Source of the DNA: Plazaster borealis
Lineage: Eukaryota > Echinodermata > Asteroidea > Forcipulatida > Labidiasteridae
Length of the DNA: 64,000 nucleotides
Assembly: GCA_021014325.1 (NCBI GenBank)
Contig: CM037462.1
Coordinates: forward strand, 2,388,318-2,452,317
Reading direction: 5' to 3'
Position numbers and translations under genes: made by a program. This document shows, one piece after another, positions 10,201 through 21,862 of this stretch. Position 1 is the stretch's first letter. Each line of letters begins with the position of its first letter. The notes beneath the pieces were generated by a model that did not search any database, was not told where the DNA came from, and saw only the letters and a list, made by a program, of their open reading frames with translations.

Positions 10201-11495
10201 TGTCTCCATTCACCCCAAAATTGATATGGAAATTAACTTTTGATTATAGTGAGATAAACAAACAAAAATAGTCTAAAAGACCCGTCTCCTTACCCTGGTT
10301 AATGTGATTTGTGAATGAAAAATAATGCTCTTGAAATAAAAGTAAATTACCCAATCAAAAAATAAACAAGTTTAAAATAAAATTCATAAAATAATCTATT
10401 TACGCTACTGGGTGCAAAAAAAAATTCCACATATTATTTCCATTAAAATAAATACAAAATAGTGTAGTATTAATAAAATTTAGTGCACTGTGTCTCTTGT
10501 AGAATGGACAGCCACAAAAACATTAACAAGAACCTAACATGGGCACAAAAGCAATTTGAACAAAAGCCAGCTGAGAACATCTTCATTGCTTACACTCACA
10601 AATAGGAGCATGAAAATATTTCAAGCTTCTGAATTATTCCCACAATTTTGCTAGAAATTTGGGACACTTAATACAACAACTGATCACAATTCTTTACATG
10701 CTTCAACAATTCCCCTGTTATGCCAATCCAAAAAAAGATTAAGGAATGAAGAAGAGAGAAATTTCAGTCAGGACGAGAGTTTCTTATTTTTCTCTCTCTC
10801 AGGTCACTAATTGTCTGCTCCTTCTCCTAATTCAGAAGGAAGCAACACGAAGTCTGGCATTGTCTGTCCCGGTGGCCAATCACGCTCCAATAAAAGCCTG
10901 CACTCAACACCTGACAATCGCCTGGGCACAGGGAGAGAAGCTGGTAGAATTGGATTTAGACTCATCACACCTCTCAACAATGGAAACGGGTTGATTGCTA
11001 AGCCGGGCACCACGTGAGCTTTGTGTCACATCAGCCTTGGGAGAGTGTCTCAAGAAACTCCGGTTGATGAGAGAAGTGACGTCCAGTCAGTGAGATGACA
11101 AGACGAAGGTTTTTTTTGTACCGCGCCTGGGTTGATGAAGGAATCTTCTTTAGCATATGCGGTGTAAAATCTGACTGCCCCCGAGAAGGCAAAATAAATG
11201 TCCCGTCTGTAGAATTAGTATCACGTCCAATTAAAATTGATGAGAGAGAATAATTCAGAATCGGGCCAAACTGTGAAATCAGACACCGATGGTTAAATGT
11301 CTAGAGAGGTTTGCAACAGATTTACATTAATTACTGCTACATCTGCAAATTACATAATACAAATATAAAACTCAAAAGGATAATTAGACTATGTTCTTTG
11401 AGATTAAAGTTTAAAATGTTACATAAGAAGGCCTCAAGAGCCCAGTCTTAGTACACAAACTGTGAAGAAAATTCCATGCTTACATAAGGTGATTT
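10201..11495. other. Unassigned sequence with a complex core
   Basis: AT-rich to about 10740. The part from about 10800 to 11110 is balanced in composition, free of recognised repeats, and open for 68-82 codons in three frames. It contains CCAATCACG (inverted CCAAT-type box region), CACGTG and TGACGTCC motifs. It could be conserved regulatory DNA or an unrecognised exon. Confidence 0.35.
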
Positions 11496-11771
11496 CACAA
11501 AGGGGTTCTCCTAAGGATTTTTCTAAACTGTGGGGGCATTCTGGACCAAAATTTAGGAAGTTTGGCCTAATGTTTTCTACTTGGTGTTTATCTTTGGTTT
11601 TAAAAAGCCCTGCTGTGCAATCTGGAGCATTCTAAATGGTTTTATCTTGATGATTTTTGTGAAGTTAATCTGAAGTGAAACAATTTTTTTTAAATATTAT
11701 TGATTTTTGCGTATCGGCCGCAATTCGCGCTTATCGGCGAGCAATTCCCTTGTGCAGTGGGGAGAACCCTG
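11496..11771 (+). mobile_element. Family I element, second copy
   Basis: GGGGTTCTCCTAAGG at the left and GTGGGGAGAACCCTG at the right, with the same internal order as 7908-8276 including TTTTCTACTTGGTGTTT and GCGTATCGGCC near the right end. It has only two of the TATCGGC subrepeats where the first copy has about five. Confidence 0.75.
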
Positions 11772-11810
11772 TCACAGGTTTGGCGAGACATGTTCACAAG
11801 ACATTTGGTG

Positions 11811-12225
11811 TGTCAGGGCCGAGCGGTTGAGCGCATCGGACTCAAGCTCTTGTGTTTCTGATCAGCAGAGTGTGGGTTCGAGTCCTGGTCTTGACACTTG
11901 TGTCCTTAAGCAAGGCAATTAAACGATTATTGCTTCGTCCTTCGGATGGGACGTAAAGCCGTTGGGCTCGTGTATTGTGTAACCCACGTAAAAGAACCCA
12001 GTTACACTTATCGCTAAGAGAATAGGTTTGCCCCAGTGTTTCTGGCAGTGGCTGCTGAATGTGCCAAAGCACCTTGTAAACCCTATACAAGGTGTTACAT
12101 AAATGGGTCTCATAATTCACAAACTTAAAAAAATGAAATAAAAGCGCTTAAATGATAAGCGCTTTGAGACGCCCGTAGATAAAGCACCATATAAAAACTA
12201 GTTATTATTATTATTATTATTTTCA
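11811..12225 (+). mobile_element. tRNA-Leu(CAA)-derived SINE, near full length
   Basis: Starts GTGTCAGGGCCGAGCGGTTG (box A). Anticodon loop CTCAAGC reads CAA, a long variable arm follows, and box B is GGTTCGAGTCC. The acceptor pairs with TTGACAC. The body has CCTTCGGATGGGACGT and AAGAACCCAGTTACACTTATC. The tail contains AAGCGCTTTGAGACG and ends in (TTA)n at 12202-12222. This is the most complete copy of its subfamily; others are at 25531, 32138 and 48100. Confidence 0.85.
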
Positions 12226-12429
12226 TGTCACAACGGATTGTTTACGCAGCTAGCAAAGGTATTCTGGCTTATATGAGGTAATTAGCAGAGATTTATGATA
12301 ATAGTGAGTGTAGATTACGGTAAGCAATGCCATGAAAGGCAACAAGCAATAACATGGGATGCAGAATCAACACACAGTTAGAATATGAGAAGTGAACCAG
12401 ACTCTTAGCCAGAGTGAGTGAGGAAGAGA

Positions 12430-12705
12430 GTGGGGGGGGGGGGGGGTTGTCAAATGGTAGTGCTAGTGGTGGCAGGGGGGGTGGGGTGTTAAATGGTAGT
12501 GCTAGTGGTGGCAGGGGGGTTGTCAAATGGTAGTGCTAGTGGTGGCAGGAGGGGGGGTTGTCAAATGGTAGTGCTGGTGGTGGCAGGTGGGGGGTGTTAA
12601 ATGGTAGTGCTAGTGGTGGCAGGGGGGTTGTCAAATGGTAGTGCTAGTGGTGGCAGGGGGGTTGTCAAATGGTGGTGCTAGTGGTGGCAGGGGAGGGGGG
12701 TTCTA
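12430..12705. repeat. G-rich minisatellite, about 7 units
   Basis: Units of about 36-50 bases reading roughly TTGTCAAATGGTAGTGCTAG then TGGTGGCAGGGGGG. Variation is mainly in G-run length (up to G15 at 12432-12446) and TGTCAAA versus GTTAAA. Strongly G-biased on the plus strand. Confidence 0.9.
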
Positions 12706-14004
12706 AAAGGAAAATGACTAACTTCCTACAGAGGGGAGGGATGTGGAATCCACACAATAATAAGAAGGCCATTTTGAAAATGGATCGAACAACCCAATTC
12801 TGGATAGAGAAGAAAAAACCAGCAATAAAAGCTAATAATAGATAACAGACACAGAAATATGTTTCCCTCCCGAATCCTTGTCAACTTCGATAGTGAATTA
12901 TGAGGAAAGTTGATCCCTCGAAATGTTGGTAACCTCTCATAAAAAATAGGTCATCGGGGCCGTAGCTTGGAGGACCTTAAGAGGGGTTGGGCAGATTTGG
13001 GTGCCCCCTTTCAAGTTTCATCTGCGTTAATTACAATAAAACTAAGACGATAGCTCTGTACTCCAGCAGCAAATCTCTGCCTCATCTCAAATTTCATTTC
13101 TGCGGACATCTCCAAAACAAATACACTCCGCACTAAAATGAAACCAATTTCATTAATTACGTTGACTCGTCCTTTGCCCAACTTGACCAATGAAACAAAA
13201 CACCGGTGTGCAGTTCTCATTACGGATCCCAAACTTCCTTGGCCCCTGTGCGATGAGCCAGACCTCACTCTGGTGTGTGGCGCACCACGCGAGAAACTCT
13301 TGGCTGGGCATCGGCCCGTTGAAAGCCGCAACCCGATCAGTAATCAAGAGTAATTAAATGCCCCACTGACGATAGAGCCCACGGAGTAAAGGCCCTGTAA
13401 CCCAAGCTCGCCGAGTAAATGTCAGGCTGGTTCATGACTAGCGATATGCAACATCTTTGTCCGCCAGTTAGCCAATAAAGAGCACAGGAGGAGGGAAGAA
13501 GAGAAAAAAAAAATTTGAGAACACTGGTTGAGGTGGTGTATGTATCCCTACCTCTCCAAAAGCTCTCTGGCATATTTACCGTTGAGGTTTAATATTTACA
13601 GGCAATAGACTAGAGAAAGAGATTCCTACGGCTTGCAGTTCAAGAAGACATGTTTTAATTGATGTGGAAAGATTTGTAGCTTGGAGAATGTGAAGAGAGT
13701 AATTGGCCGCGCTGTTTGTCCTGTGTCCCTGTTTCTTGAGAGGTCTTTTTAAGGAATGAATTAAGGCATGACAGTCGTTGAGAGAAAGAACATAATTTGT
13801 AGTGTTTGGAAGTACAGGCAATTGGCATGAAATGAAAACTAGCTCGTGAAAGTGATGTTCCTTTGTTTTTTATGTTTTACGGATCATTATGTCTGACAGC
13901 GATTGTGAATGTTTCTTTGGCTTAATGATGAATTTTTTTATTTCAAATCCCGTGTTTTAGACGCCAACCTTTTATTATCAAGAGCTGTTTATTGGAATTG
14001 GTGT
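12706..14004. other. Unassigned sequence; possible regulatory region
   Basis: About 13010-13560 is complex, free of recognised repeats and less AT-rich. It contains homeodomain-type TTAATTA/TAATTAAA cores near 13155 and 13350 and short overlapping frames of 64-106 codons on both strands with no recognisable product. I flag it only as a candidate conserved non-coding element. Confidence 0.35.
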
Positions 14005-14215
14005 TTAAAGGGATTGTATACAATTGGTAATTTGAGCCCACTGTTTCAATCTAAAAAGCAACACTACTTGAACATAGTCAAATGACCACACAATACAACC
14101 ATTAAGAATTTTTACTTTTATCTGTTTTATATTAAACATTACAACTCCATCACAGTGCAGGCTGTTTGAGGCAAAATCCTTACAAACCAAAGCTATGGCA
14201 ACAGAGGGCCTTTAA
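14005..14215. mobile_element. TTAA element, family C-like, diverged
   Basis: TTAA at 14005-14008 and 14212-14215. The left end AGGGATTGTATACAATTGG matches family C termini; the right end AGGGCCTTTAA matches weakly. At 211 bases it is shorter than full copies (about 365), so probably internally deleted. Confidence 0.5.
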
Positions 14216-14376
14216 AAAGAACATGGAAAGGGTAAAACCTTTTTTCCACCTAGTCAAAGTATTGGAACCAAAGATGAATAGTGCAAATGAGTATCCTTTT
14301 TATTTAAAATGTCAACAGCAGACGATGTTATGAAAATGTACAATCATTTTGGGTTGAACAAAGAAAAAAAGGGTTG

Positions 14377-14510
14377 GAGCGGGATTTGAACCTGCGACCT
14401 CCGGATTGACATGCTGGTGCTCTACCAACTGGGTTATTGGTCTAGCTCTTAATGTTGGCGTTCACCCTATATTGTCAATATCTTTGTACGGGGTACAATA
14501 CGACTTATGG
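14377..14510 (-). mobile_element. tRNA-like repeat fragment
   Basis: On the minus strand: body end with GTACAAAGATATTGACAATA, then a tRNA-like unit with box A CCCAGTTGGTAGAGC and box B GCAGGTTCAAATCCC. Same family as 9410 and 57257; the anticodon position reads GTC. Confidence 0.75.
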
Positions 14511-16883
14511 TAGACATACGTTATGATAATCACTGTATAGTATCAAGCAAAAACTATTTGGAACACAACGGGTATACTTTGTGTACAGGCAAAAGGCAAT
14601 ATGTCAACTCTAACGCTGCTTAAAATTATTTAACAACATTTTTTCACAAGCCAGACATAAAATGAGCTGTGAATACCCCCCCCCCATCCAGTTATAATGA
14701 TCCTTACCTTTTGCCTTGTCGTTTACCAATAGAGGTGTCCACACAATACATACTTCTAAGCAAACGCTTCCCCCTCACCTGTACCAGGGAAACGGTGTGA
14801 TTGGTCAGGTCACTTCATAATTTCTTTTAGGGGGACTTTCGATCAATACGCAGCGAACAAAGTACAGAATGGGCATAGCACCGAAGGCCAAAATGGCCGG
14901 ATTGTCTGGGAAATCAATGCTCGTCTGTCACAGACCAACCCTGAGGCGTTTTGTGTCTTCATGGGGGGGGGGGAGAGAGAATGGCCTGAGGGTGGTAGAA
15001 TGGTAAATATTATAAGGTCAACTTTAGGCAAATGAAATAAATACCGGTAGTGGTTTAAATCCGTCACTAGATGACACTGATTTTTAAAGGTTATTTCAAA
15101 GTTCCATTGACATCTAGCCACGAATGAAAAAAATTAAAATCATAACACAATTCCAAAGAGAAATTGAAGCCACAGGTAAACTTGATCCACACAGTTACAA
15201 AAAGGTGAGCTTGTTCTCTTTGAATAAAATAGCCACTGGGCAGCTAGTCTGACTATTACGTTTCTTAATGTTCTGTTCATCTAGACAGAGTATTTTTAAT
15301 ACATGATTTTGCATTTTAATCAAGCTTTTTCATAACTTACACTTGTATACAAACTGATTTTGTATTCGTTTTCTACTTGACACAATTTTGGAAAGGCTTT
15401 AGTACATAATTATTCTACTAGGGGTAGTTCCATCAAGGTTATTATTCCAAGAATATAACGGACAGAGTGCACTACATTTTTTTGTATACTTAAATTTATG
15501 ACTGGAATTTACTTCCTAATAGCATCAAATTTTCAAATAATCATTATCAATTTAAACGGGCAGTGAAACATTATCTCTCCTCTCAATCTAATTTTTTACA
15601 ATTTTGTTTTGATTACCATTCTTCGCTACTTCCTGTGCAATTTTTCCTTATTTTGTCTTGTATTTGTTTGTCTTTGTTGTTTGTTAAGGACCCTGATTGA
15701 ATTAATATTAATAACATACATTTATATTGCGCATAATTATGAATAAACTCTACTACGCATTACAATAAATACAAACAATTCAGAGAAAAAGACATACAAA
15801 TTACACTTACAGTTCAAGAAGGAATTAAAGCCGTGTTTAAACAACTTTTAGGGCTATCCTTGGCTTTGTAATAATTTTTCTATTTAAGTATTTTCTCTGT
15901 ATGTTTTTATTGAAATGCCAAATAAAATAATAACCCCAGAGTAAAAAAATATGTCATGGGTTAGTACACTAATATGGGCTCACAAACAATTAAATGTATA
16001 AATTTGTTTTTCCTGTATCAAGCAGTTCTCTATCTGGGCAATTCCACACTAATGGGCCAAAAGATAACTTTGTAAGATAGGCATGTGAGAGTGAGACAAA
16101 AGTAACTATTTTGTTACAGTCTTTTCCTTTACATTTTAAATCTGTTTATGATTGTTCCTAGTGAAAAATTAAAACAAACCTTGGTGACCTCTAGGAATTA
16201 CAAGGTCATTTGAAATGTGTTACGTATGTAACAAAGACAGACATATGGCCTGGAAAGTAAAGAAAGAATTTGAAAACAATTACAAAATATTGTGTTAGTA
16301 ACTTTCCTGACTCTTAAAGACTGTAAGCAATGAAACTGAGATGTTGCTGTGGGTATTAAGGCAATAAAAATGGGAAATAAGTCACGTACGAACAATGGAC
16401 AGACACTTTTGTGACAAAATTCTGTCCTTGTTTGTACGTAGACATTTGTTTTTAAAACTTAAATTTCTTAAATAGCCAGGGAAGAAAATTTCTTAATTTT
16501 GGCTGGTAACTATCCCTAAGGGTCTGTAGAATTGGTATCTGGACAACATTGGGCAATACATTTATTTTAATATAACTTCTACCAAATGATAACCAAAATG
16601 TTTGTCCTTGTTACGTACGTATAAATCTTGAAGACTTATCCTTCCAGTTTCTTAAATACTCGGTCATTTACCTTCTTTTTTTGTTAACCACAATCCTTAT
16701 GTGCTTCTGAATGTACACAGACAAAAATACATGACAACGTAGTTCATTTTGTTACTACTATCCAACATTCCCCTCCCTTGTCACACTTTTGTGCCCATTA
16801 GTGTGGAATTGCCCATCTGCATTATACAGCGATACCGTCCAGTCTCTAGGATCTTTCAAATCTACAATGGTGACTTGCTAATA
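14511..16883. other. Unassigned AT-rich sequence
   Basis: No gene or known repeat seen over about 2.4 kb. Minor items: C10 at 14676-14685, G11 at 14963-14973, and TACGTAC motifs at about 16225, 16385, 16435 and 16612. Confidence 0.4.
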
Positions 16884-17430
16884 GAGCATTTCGTCATTTG
16901 GGAATACATTTAGGATAATAGTTTGGAAAAATGTGAATATTTTTTGTATTAAAACCTGTCATAATCAAGATGAAAATAGAGCACTTTGTCATTTGGGGCT
17001 ACATTAGGGACTATAGTTTGGAAAATATGAATATTTTTTCGGTTTTAAAACCTGTGAAAATAGAGCACTTTGTCATTTGGGGCTGCATTTGGGACTATAG
17101 TTTGGAAAAATATGAATATTTTTGGTATTAAAACCTTTCCTTTAATCAAGATGAAAATAGAGCACTTTGTCATTTGGGGCTGCATTTGGGATAATAGTTT
17201 GGGAAAATATGAATATTTTTGGTATTAAAACATGTCATAATCGAGATGAAAATAGAGCACTTTGTAATTTGGGGCTACATTTGGGATAATAGTTTGGGAA
17301 AATATGAATATTTTTAGTATTAAAACCTGTGAAAATAAAGCACTTTGTCATTTGTGGCTGCATTTGGGATAATAGTTTGGAAAAATATTTTTTTATTTTA
17401 TTAAAACCTGTAGCCTAATAATCAAGATAA
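16884..17430 (+). repeat. AT-rich minisatellite, about 6 units of 75-97 bases
   Basis: Repeated GAGCACTTTGTCATTTGGGG, then ATTTGGGATAATAGTTTGG, AATATGAATATTTTT and TTAAAACCTGT. Units alternate in whether ATAATCAAGATGA is present between AAACCTGT and AAAATAGAGCAC, which gives two lengths (about 75 and 97). Confidence 0.9.
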
Positions 17431-18256
17431 CAAATCTGAGATTTTTCCAGCACAAACACAGTCAGTTTGGAACTTAAGCAGGTTCCAGTGTCAATGGATG
17501 TGTCAATGGATACATTGATTCTACAGCAGTTATAATGTCAACACACACAAAAAACATGGAACTAAACGAAAGCGAACAAACACATCGCCATGTTTAATCT
17601 CCACATTGCGCACGAAACTGATTAATTGCAAACAACCAACTGCCCACTATAATCTGATAAGAAACTCGCCTGGAATGTCCTACGAGTGCACGGCCATTTT
17701 TTGGTTTGTTATTTTTTTTTTTCTTTCATTGATGGCAATTTATTGATGAGCTGCCTGATTAGGTTGTCGTTGTTTGGACGGAGGCTCTTAAACAGACAGT
17801 CACAAGATACAATTTAATTAAAACTCAAGAGAATGGGTTTTTTGATTGACTGTGAGTTTAGGCTCTTGCCGGGGATCCTTGTTTACTGCGTACCAGCTAA
17901 CGATGGTTGGGAAAAAGCACTGTACTTTGGCAGCACACAAATACTCCTATACCTTTCCAAATATACCCACTTCAGTTGAATAAATCAAATAAAAAATGCT
18001 GTCTTCCAAATTGAAAGTGACCACTGTCAAACTCAATATGACAAAAAAGAAAAGAAAAAGGATTACCGCAAAATTTGATGTCAGTGTTAATTAAAGTAGT
18101 TTGCTTATTAGTTTTGAATCCCTAGTGGCTAATTAGTCTCCTTGTTGTAAATATTGCTAACAAAATAATCTGGTCTTGATAAGTGGAAATAATGTAAACA
18201 TTTGCATTTATGATCGTTTTGTTCAAAATTATTCTGTACAGATTTCTAGTTGGTTT
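17431..18256. other. Unassigned sequence
   Basis: No gene or recognised repeat. A short direct duplication of GTCAATGGATG lies near 17490-17510. Confidence 0.4.
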
Positions 18257-18498
18257 TATAGATAAATCTTATTTTATAGACCATGTAAACCTGTGACATC
18301 ACAAGTTTACAAAAGAGCTACAGTCTGGGGACTATTCCTGCTGGCACTATCAGTACACAGCTCAATGGAAGAAAACATTACAATCTTATATTGTATGGAG
18401 AATGCACTGTCTGATTTTTATCAACTTTTGATATGAAGAAAAGAGGGACATCTCAGAACTTGTTTAGCCGTTATTTAAAAAAAAAAACCATCAATGTA

Positions 18499-18909
18499 CA
18501 AGCCTGGAATTACATGGAGGCCACGGAATCCATTGCCTTGTAGTTGCCCTGGGCCCAATTTCATAGAGCTGCTAAGCACAAAAATTTGCTTAGCATGAAA
18601 TTTCTTCCTTGATAAAAACAGGATTACCAACCAAATTTCCATGTGATTTTCAGGATAAGCAAACAACAGCTGAATACCAGTAACAAGCAATATGCAACAC
18701 ATGGAAATTCGGTTGGTAATCCTGTTTTTATCAAGGAAGAAATTTCATGCTAAGCAAATTTTTGTGCTTAGCAGCTCTATGAAATTGGGCCCTGGTCTTG
18801 GCCTTGATGCCCTTTCAAAAGTTTCCAATAGACTTTAAGATTTCCAATTGAAGTGCCCTTTGCAAAATGAAAATGGCCCTGCCCTCTTAAAGATGAAATT
18901 CCAGGCTTG
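18499..18909. mobile_element. Element L, inserted in K and interrupted by A
   Basis: Inverted ends CAAGCCTGGAATTACAT and CAAGCCTGGAATTTCAT (16 of 17 match) flanked by direct AATGTA at 18493-18498 and 18910-18915. Without the family A insertion it is about 160 bases. Only copy recognised in the window. Confidence 0.8.
18549..18797. mobile_element. Family A MITE, palindrome subtype, inserted in L
   Basis: Long inverted arms identical in layout to 9772-10015, with the spacer inverted (GCTGAATACCAGTAACAAGC). Immediately flanked by CCCTGG on both sides, the best example in the window of identical sequence on both flanks of a family A element. Confidence 0.9.
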
Positions 18910-19118
18910 AATGTATAAGTGGAAATTATTACACAAATTGTATAACTTCCCATATGACTAGTGTAGAATTTTGCCTGCCAGGAAATGCCCTAGAATGTAC
19001 ATGGTCACTCTTTTTAGAAACAAAGGTTACATGGTCTATAGATAAATCTTGCAGCGACCAAAACCTCAAAGGGTTTAGGAAAATGTTTTAATTGACACTA
19101 ATTCCTATAGTGAAAGTT

Positions 19119-19281
19119 TATCGACCCCTTGAACAACGCGGAACGCACCTCCACACAATGCCCGTCGATCAATTCCACCATTTTGGGAGTCGATTCCTTT
19201 GTGTGCATTTTGACTCCCAAAATGGCGGACAGGACAGGCGCGCGTAAGTGCGCTGAGAGGTTGTGCAAGGGGCAATAGACG
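19119..19281. mobile_element. Palindromic MITE with CCAAAATGGCGG core
   Basis: Ends TCGACCCCTTGAACAAC and inverted TTGCCCCTTGCACAACC pair. Centrally, CCATTTTGGGAGTC (19178-19191) pairs perfectly with GACTCCCAAAATGG (19212-19225). Contains AAAATGGCGG, a YY1-like motif. Confidence 0.7.
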
Positions 19282-19300
19282 ATCAGTCAAAGATGAAAAC

Positions 19301-19459
19301 AATAGACCCTCTTGCTTTTGCCGCCATCGCTGAAGGTCAAACAATGGAAATGTGGACGCGTATACGCAGCGCGCAAAACTCTCAACCAATGATAGCTCTT
19401 CATTGACCTCAGTGGGGGCGCTGTTTGGGTCTTGTGACGTCATATGAAAGGGGTCTATT
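19301..19459. mobile_element. Family G MITE
   Basis: Inverted ends AATAGACCC and GGGTCTATT. Shared body text with 40306-40475: CAAACAATGGAAATG, CAATGA, TTGACCT, GGGCGC and GTGACGTCAT. Contains GCCGCCATC (YY1-like, inverted). Confidence 0.7.
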
Positions 19460-19993
19460 ATAAGATGTTTACCTGAAAACTCACCATCCTCATGAATCAT
19501 TATCATGAATCACTACTTCTCAGAAGGGAGACCAAAAAAAACCTCTCCACACTCTTCCGTAATAACAGCTTGTTTTTCTTTTAAATTTGTTTTTATGGAA
19601 AAATAATCGATCGATCACTAAAGTAGAACTTGTTACTTCGGGAAATGGATGTACAGATACATCACTTCCGGGACAACGTAAACATCTTAGATGTGTTAAA
19701 AAAAATCTTGCTACAAATAGCATTCCTCTAATGGGAATAGATACACTAGACTTTAATTATTACGTGGGAACATGCCCTGAGCAAACCTTTCTCTATTATT
19801 ATTTCTTTTTATAGATTTAAACACCATTGAATGATGGAGAAAATTAAGCTTTAGTTACACAACTGGAATAAAAGCAATTAACTCTATAATTAGCCTACTT
19901 AACCTTTGAATATTTCTGATTTGCATATGAATGACAATGATAACTAATAATAGTTATGGCTAGAGGAGATTGACCTGTTTAGATATTATAATT
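19460..19993. other. Unassigned sequence
   Basis: No gene or recognised repeat. Confidence 0.4.
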
Positions 19994-20406
19994 CAGGGCT
20001 CGAATTTTACACTGGACGGCAGGCCCGAGGCCAGTGATTTTAGCATCGGGCCAGTAAATTCATGACCACACAAGTCCAGCAGTCTTGTGTTTTTCAACTC
20101 AACAAAAATAGCTCACTGTATAATATCTTGAACAAAATCGAACTACGTTCAAATGTTGACTTTAAGTCTAATACGTTTTCAATTCTATTGAGGAATGAAA
20201 AATACTTAATACCCACAAGGACAAATTCAATAAATCTTCTCTTACATGTCATCAAGCTTGTCCAAATAAATACAATCAAATGCATGTTAAACTGTCGTAG
20301 GAAGTTTTTTTATCTCATTTTGATTCTGGTCTTGTAAAAAATTTCTGGTCCAGAAAACATTTTGAGTTACAGGTCTTATGGACTTTTCCAGCAAATTCGA
20401 GCCCTG
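19994..20406 (+). mobile_element. Family H element, hAT-like ends, copy 1
   Basis: Perfect inverted ends CAGGGCTCGAATTT and AAATTCGAGCCCTG. The body has ACTGGAC.GCAGGCCCGAGG, CGGGCCAGTAAA, GTCTTGTGTTTTT, TGATTCTGGTCTTGTAAAA and TCTGGTCCAG. CAGGG ends suggest hAT. The 8 flanking bases do not form a convincing duplication. Short frames of 91 and 63 codons inside are incidental. Confidence 0.8.
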
Positions 20407-20669
20407 TAATTGTAACAGAGTTTTATCACAGATTTCATGACACACTGCTGACCGCAGAAATCTTTCTTTCAAAGAGCACTGTAAGCCAATAATTCCTTTG
20501 TAAGCATTGCCATTCGTCATCATCCTAACACAATATGATAATCAATTACTCTAAAGAAACAAGACAACAATAAGCAAATAAATAGATTAATAATTATCTG
20601 GAACTCTAGACACTACACGACGAAGTTGGCGTTAGAGATGGTTTCTCAATCCCACTGTATTTATAACCA

Positions 20670-21090
20670 CAGGGATCAAATTTTACACTGGACCACAGGC
20701 CCGAGGGAAGTAGTTTTAGTGTCGGGCCAGTAAACTCATGACCGGACAAGTCCGTCGTCGGTCTTGTGTTTTTGAATTGAATAATAATACCTCACTCTGT
20801 GGACTCTCTTGAACAAAAACAAATTATGTTGACTTTGAGTGTGATAACACACCTTTCAGTTCTATTGAGTACCAGTCATGAAGTATACCTACTGCCCATA
20901 AAGACAAATGAGATTAATCTTTTTTTTTACATGTCTTAGTGCTTGTTCAAACAAAAACAGTTTAAATGCATGTTTAACCATGGTTTAACTGTGTCACGAA
21001 GTGTTTTCTCATTTTGATTCTGGTCTTGTAAAACTAATTTTGGTCCAGTAAGCATTTTAAGCAACAAGCCCTTTGGTCTAATGGATTCTC
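20670..21090 (+). mobile_element. Family H element, copy 2
   Basis: Begins CAGGGATCAAATTTTACACT and follows the same body to GGTCCAGTAAGCATTTTAAG and CAACAAGCCCTTTGGTC; the right end is degraded in TCTCTCCCCCC. Confidence 0.8.
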
Positions 21091-21395
21091 TCCCCCCTAA
21101 AAAAAATAAAAAATAAAAAATTGAGACCTGAACTATTTTATATTTTATGTATAATTTAAAAGAAATTATGACGTATTTGTACTTGTACTTTTGTGTGCCT
21201 TTGTAGGTTTTTATTGTCTGGATTGCCTTTAGATAGTGATTATTTTCGCTTTTTGGTTATCAGCAGGCTTGTTCTCTGAAGTCCTATTTAAATTGTTAGT
21301 TCTTTGTATGAACTGTATGTGTGCTGCTTGGAAATAAATTAAATAGAAATAACAAATAAAATAAATGAATACTGTTTTCAAGAGGCAGAATATTT

Positions 21396-21862
21396 TATAT
21401 CTGATTTCTATAAACAGAAATTTAAAGGCACTGAACATGTTTGGTAGGCCTAATTGTCAAAGACCAGTGTTCTTACTTGGTGTATCCCAACATATGCATA
21501 AAATAACAAGCCTGTGAAAATTTGGGCTCAATTGGTCATCGAAGTTGCAAGAAAATGATGAAAGAAAAAACACCCTCGTTGTACAAATTTGTGTGCTTTC
21601 AGATAGGAATAAAAGGCTTCTTGCAAGAAGTCTTTTATTATTTTAGTGAGAAATTACCTCTTTCTCAAAAATGACATTACTTCAGAGGGAGTCGTTTCTC
21701 ACAATGTTTTATACTATCAACAGCTCTCTGTTGCTCGTTACCAAGTCAGTTTTTATGCTAATATATATTTTGAGTAATTACCAAACGTGTACGTGCCTTT
21801 AAATCTGATAATTTCTATAAACAGAAATTTAAATCTGATTTCTATAAACAGAAATTTAAAAA
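21396..21862 (+). repeat. Short tandem repeat split by a B element
   Basis: Units of about 26 bases reading ATCTGATTTCTATAAACAG then AAATTTAA. One unit lies left of the B element and two or more right of it (21803-21862). The TTAA used by the insertion is part of the repeat unit. Confidence 0.85.
21422..21802 (+). mobile_element. Family B TTAA MITE in a tandem repeat
   Basis: TTAA at 21422-21425 and 21799-21802; ends AGGCACTGAACATGTTTGG and AGGCACGTACACGTTTGG. The central hairpin has paired changes relative to other copies: AAAAGGCTTC with GAAGTCTTTT where others have AAAAACTTC with GAAGTTTTT. Confidence 0.9.

Larger units (their letters stand above)
18257..19050 (+). mobile_element. Family K element, interrupted by L and A
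   Basis: Left part 18275-18498 and right part 18910-19036 together match the uninterrupted copy at 45406-45734 (shared CACTGTCTGATTTTTA, CAACTTTTGATATGAAGAAA, then TTTTGCCTGCCAG, GGTCACTCTTTTT). Ends TATAGACCATGTAA and, inverted, TATAGACCATGTAACC. A 14-base direct repeat TATAGATAAATCTT lies at 18257-18270 and 19037-19050; it may be the target duplication, although four bases separate it from the left terminus. Confidence 0.8.

Noticed and set aside
19105..19506. 133-codon minus-strand frame
   Set aside because: Covers two palindromic MITEs (19119-19281 and 19301-19459) and intervening DNA; not a gene.
19994..20414. 8-base target duplication for family H copy 1
   Set aside because: Flanks TTATAATT and TAATTGTA match at too few positions to claim.
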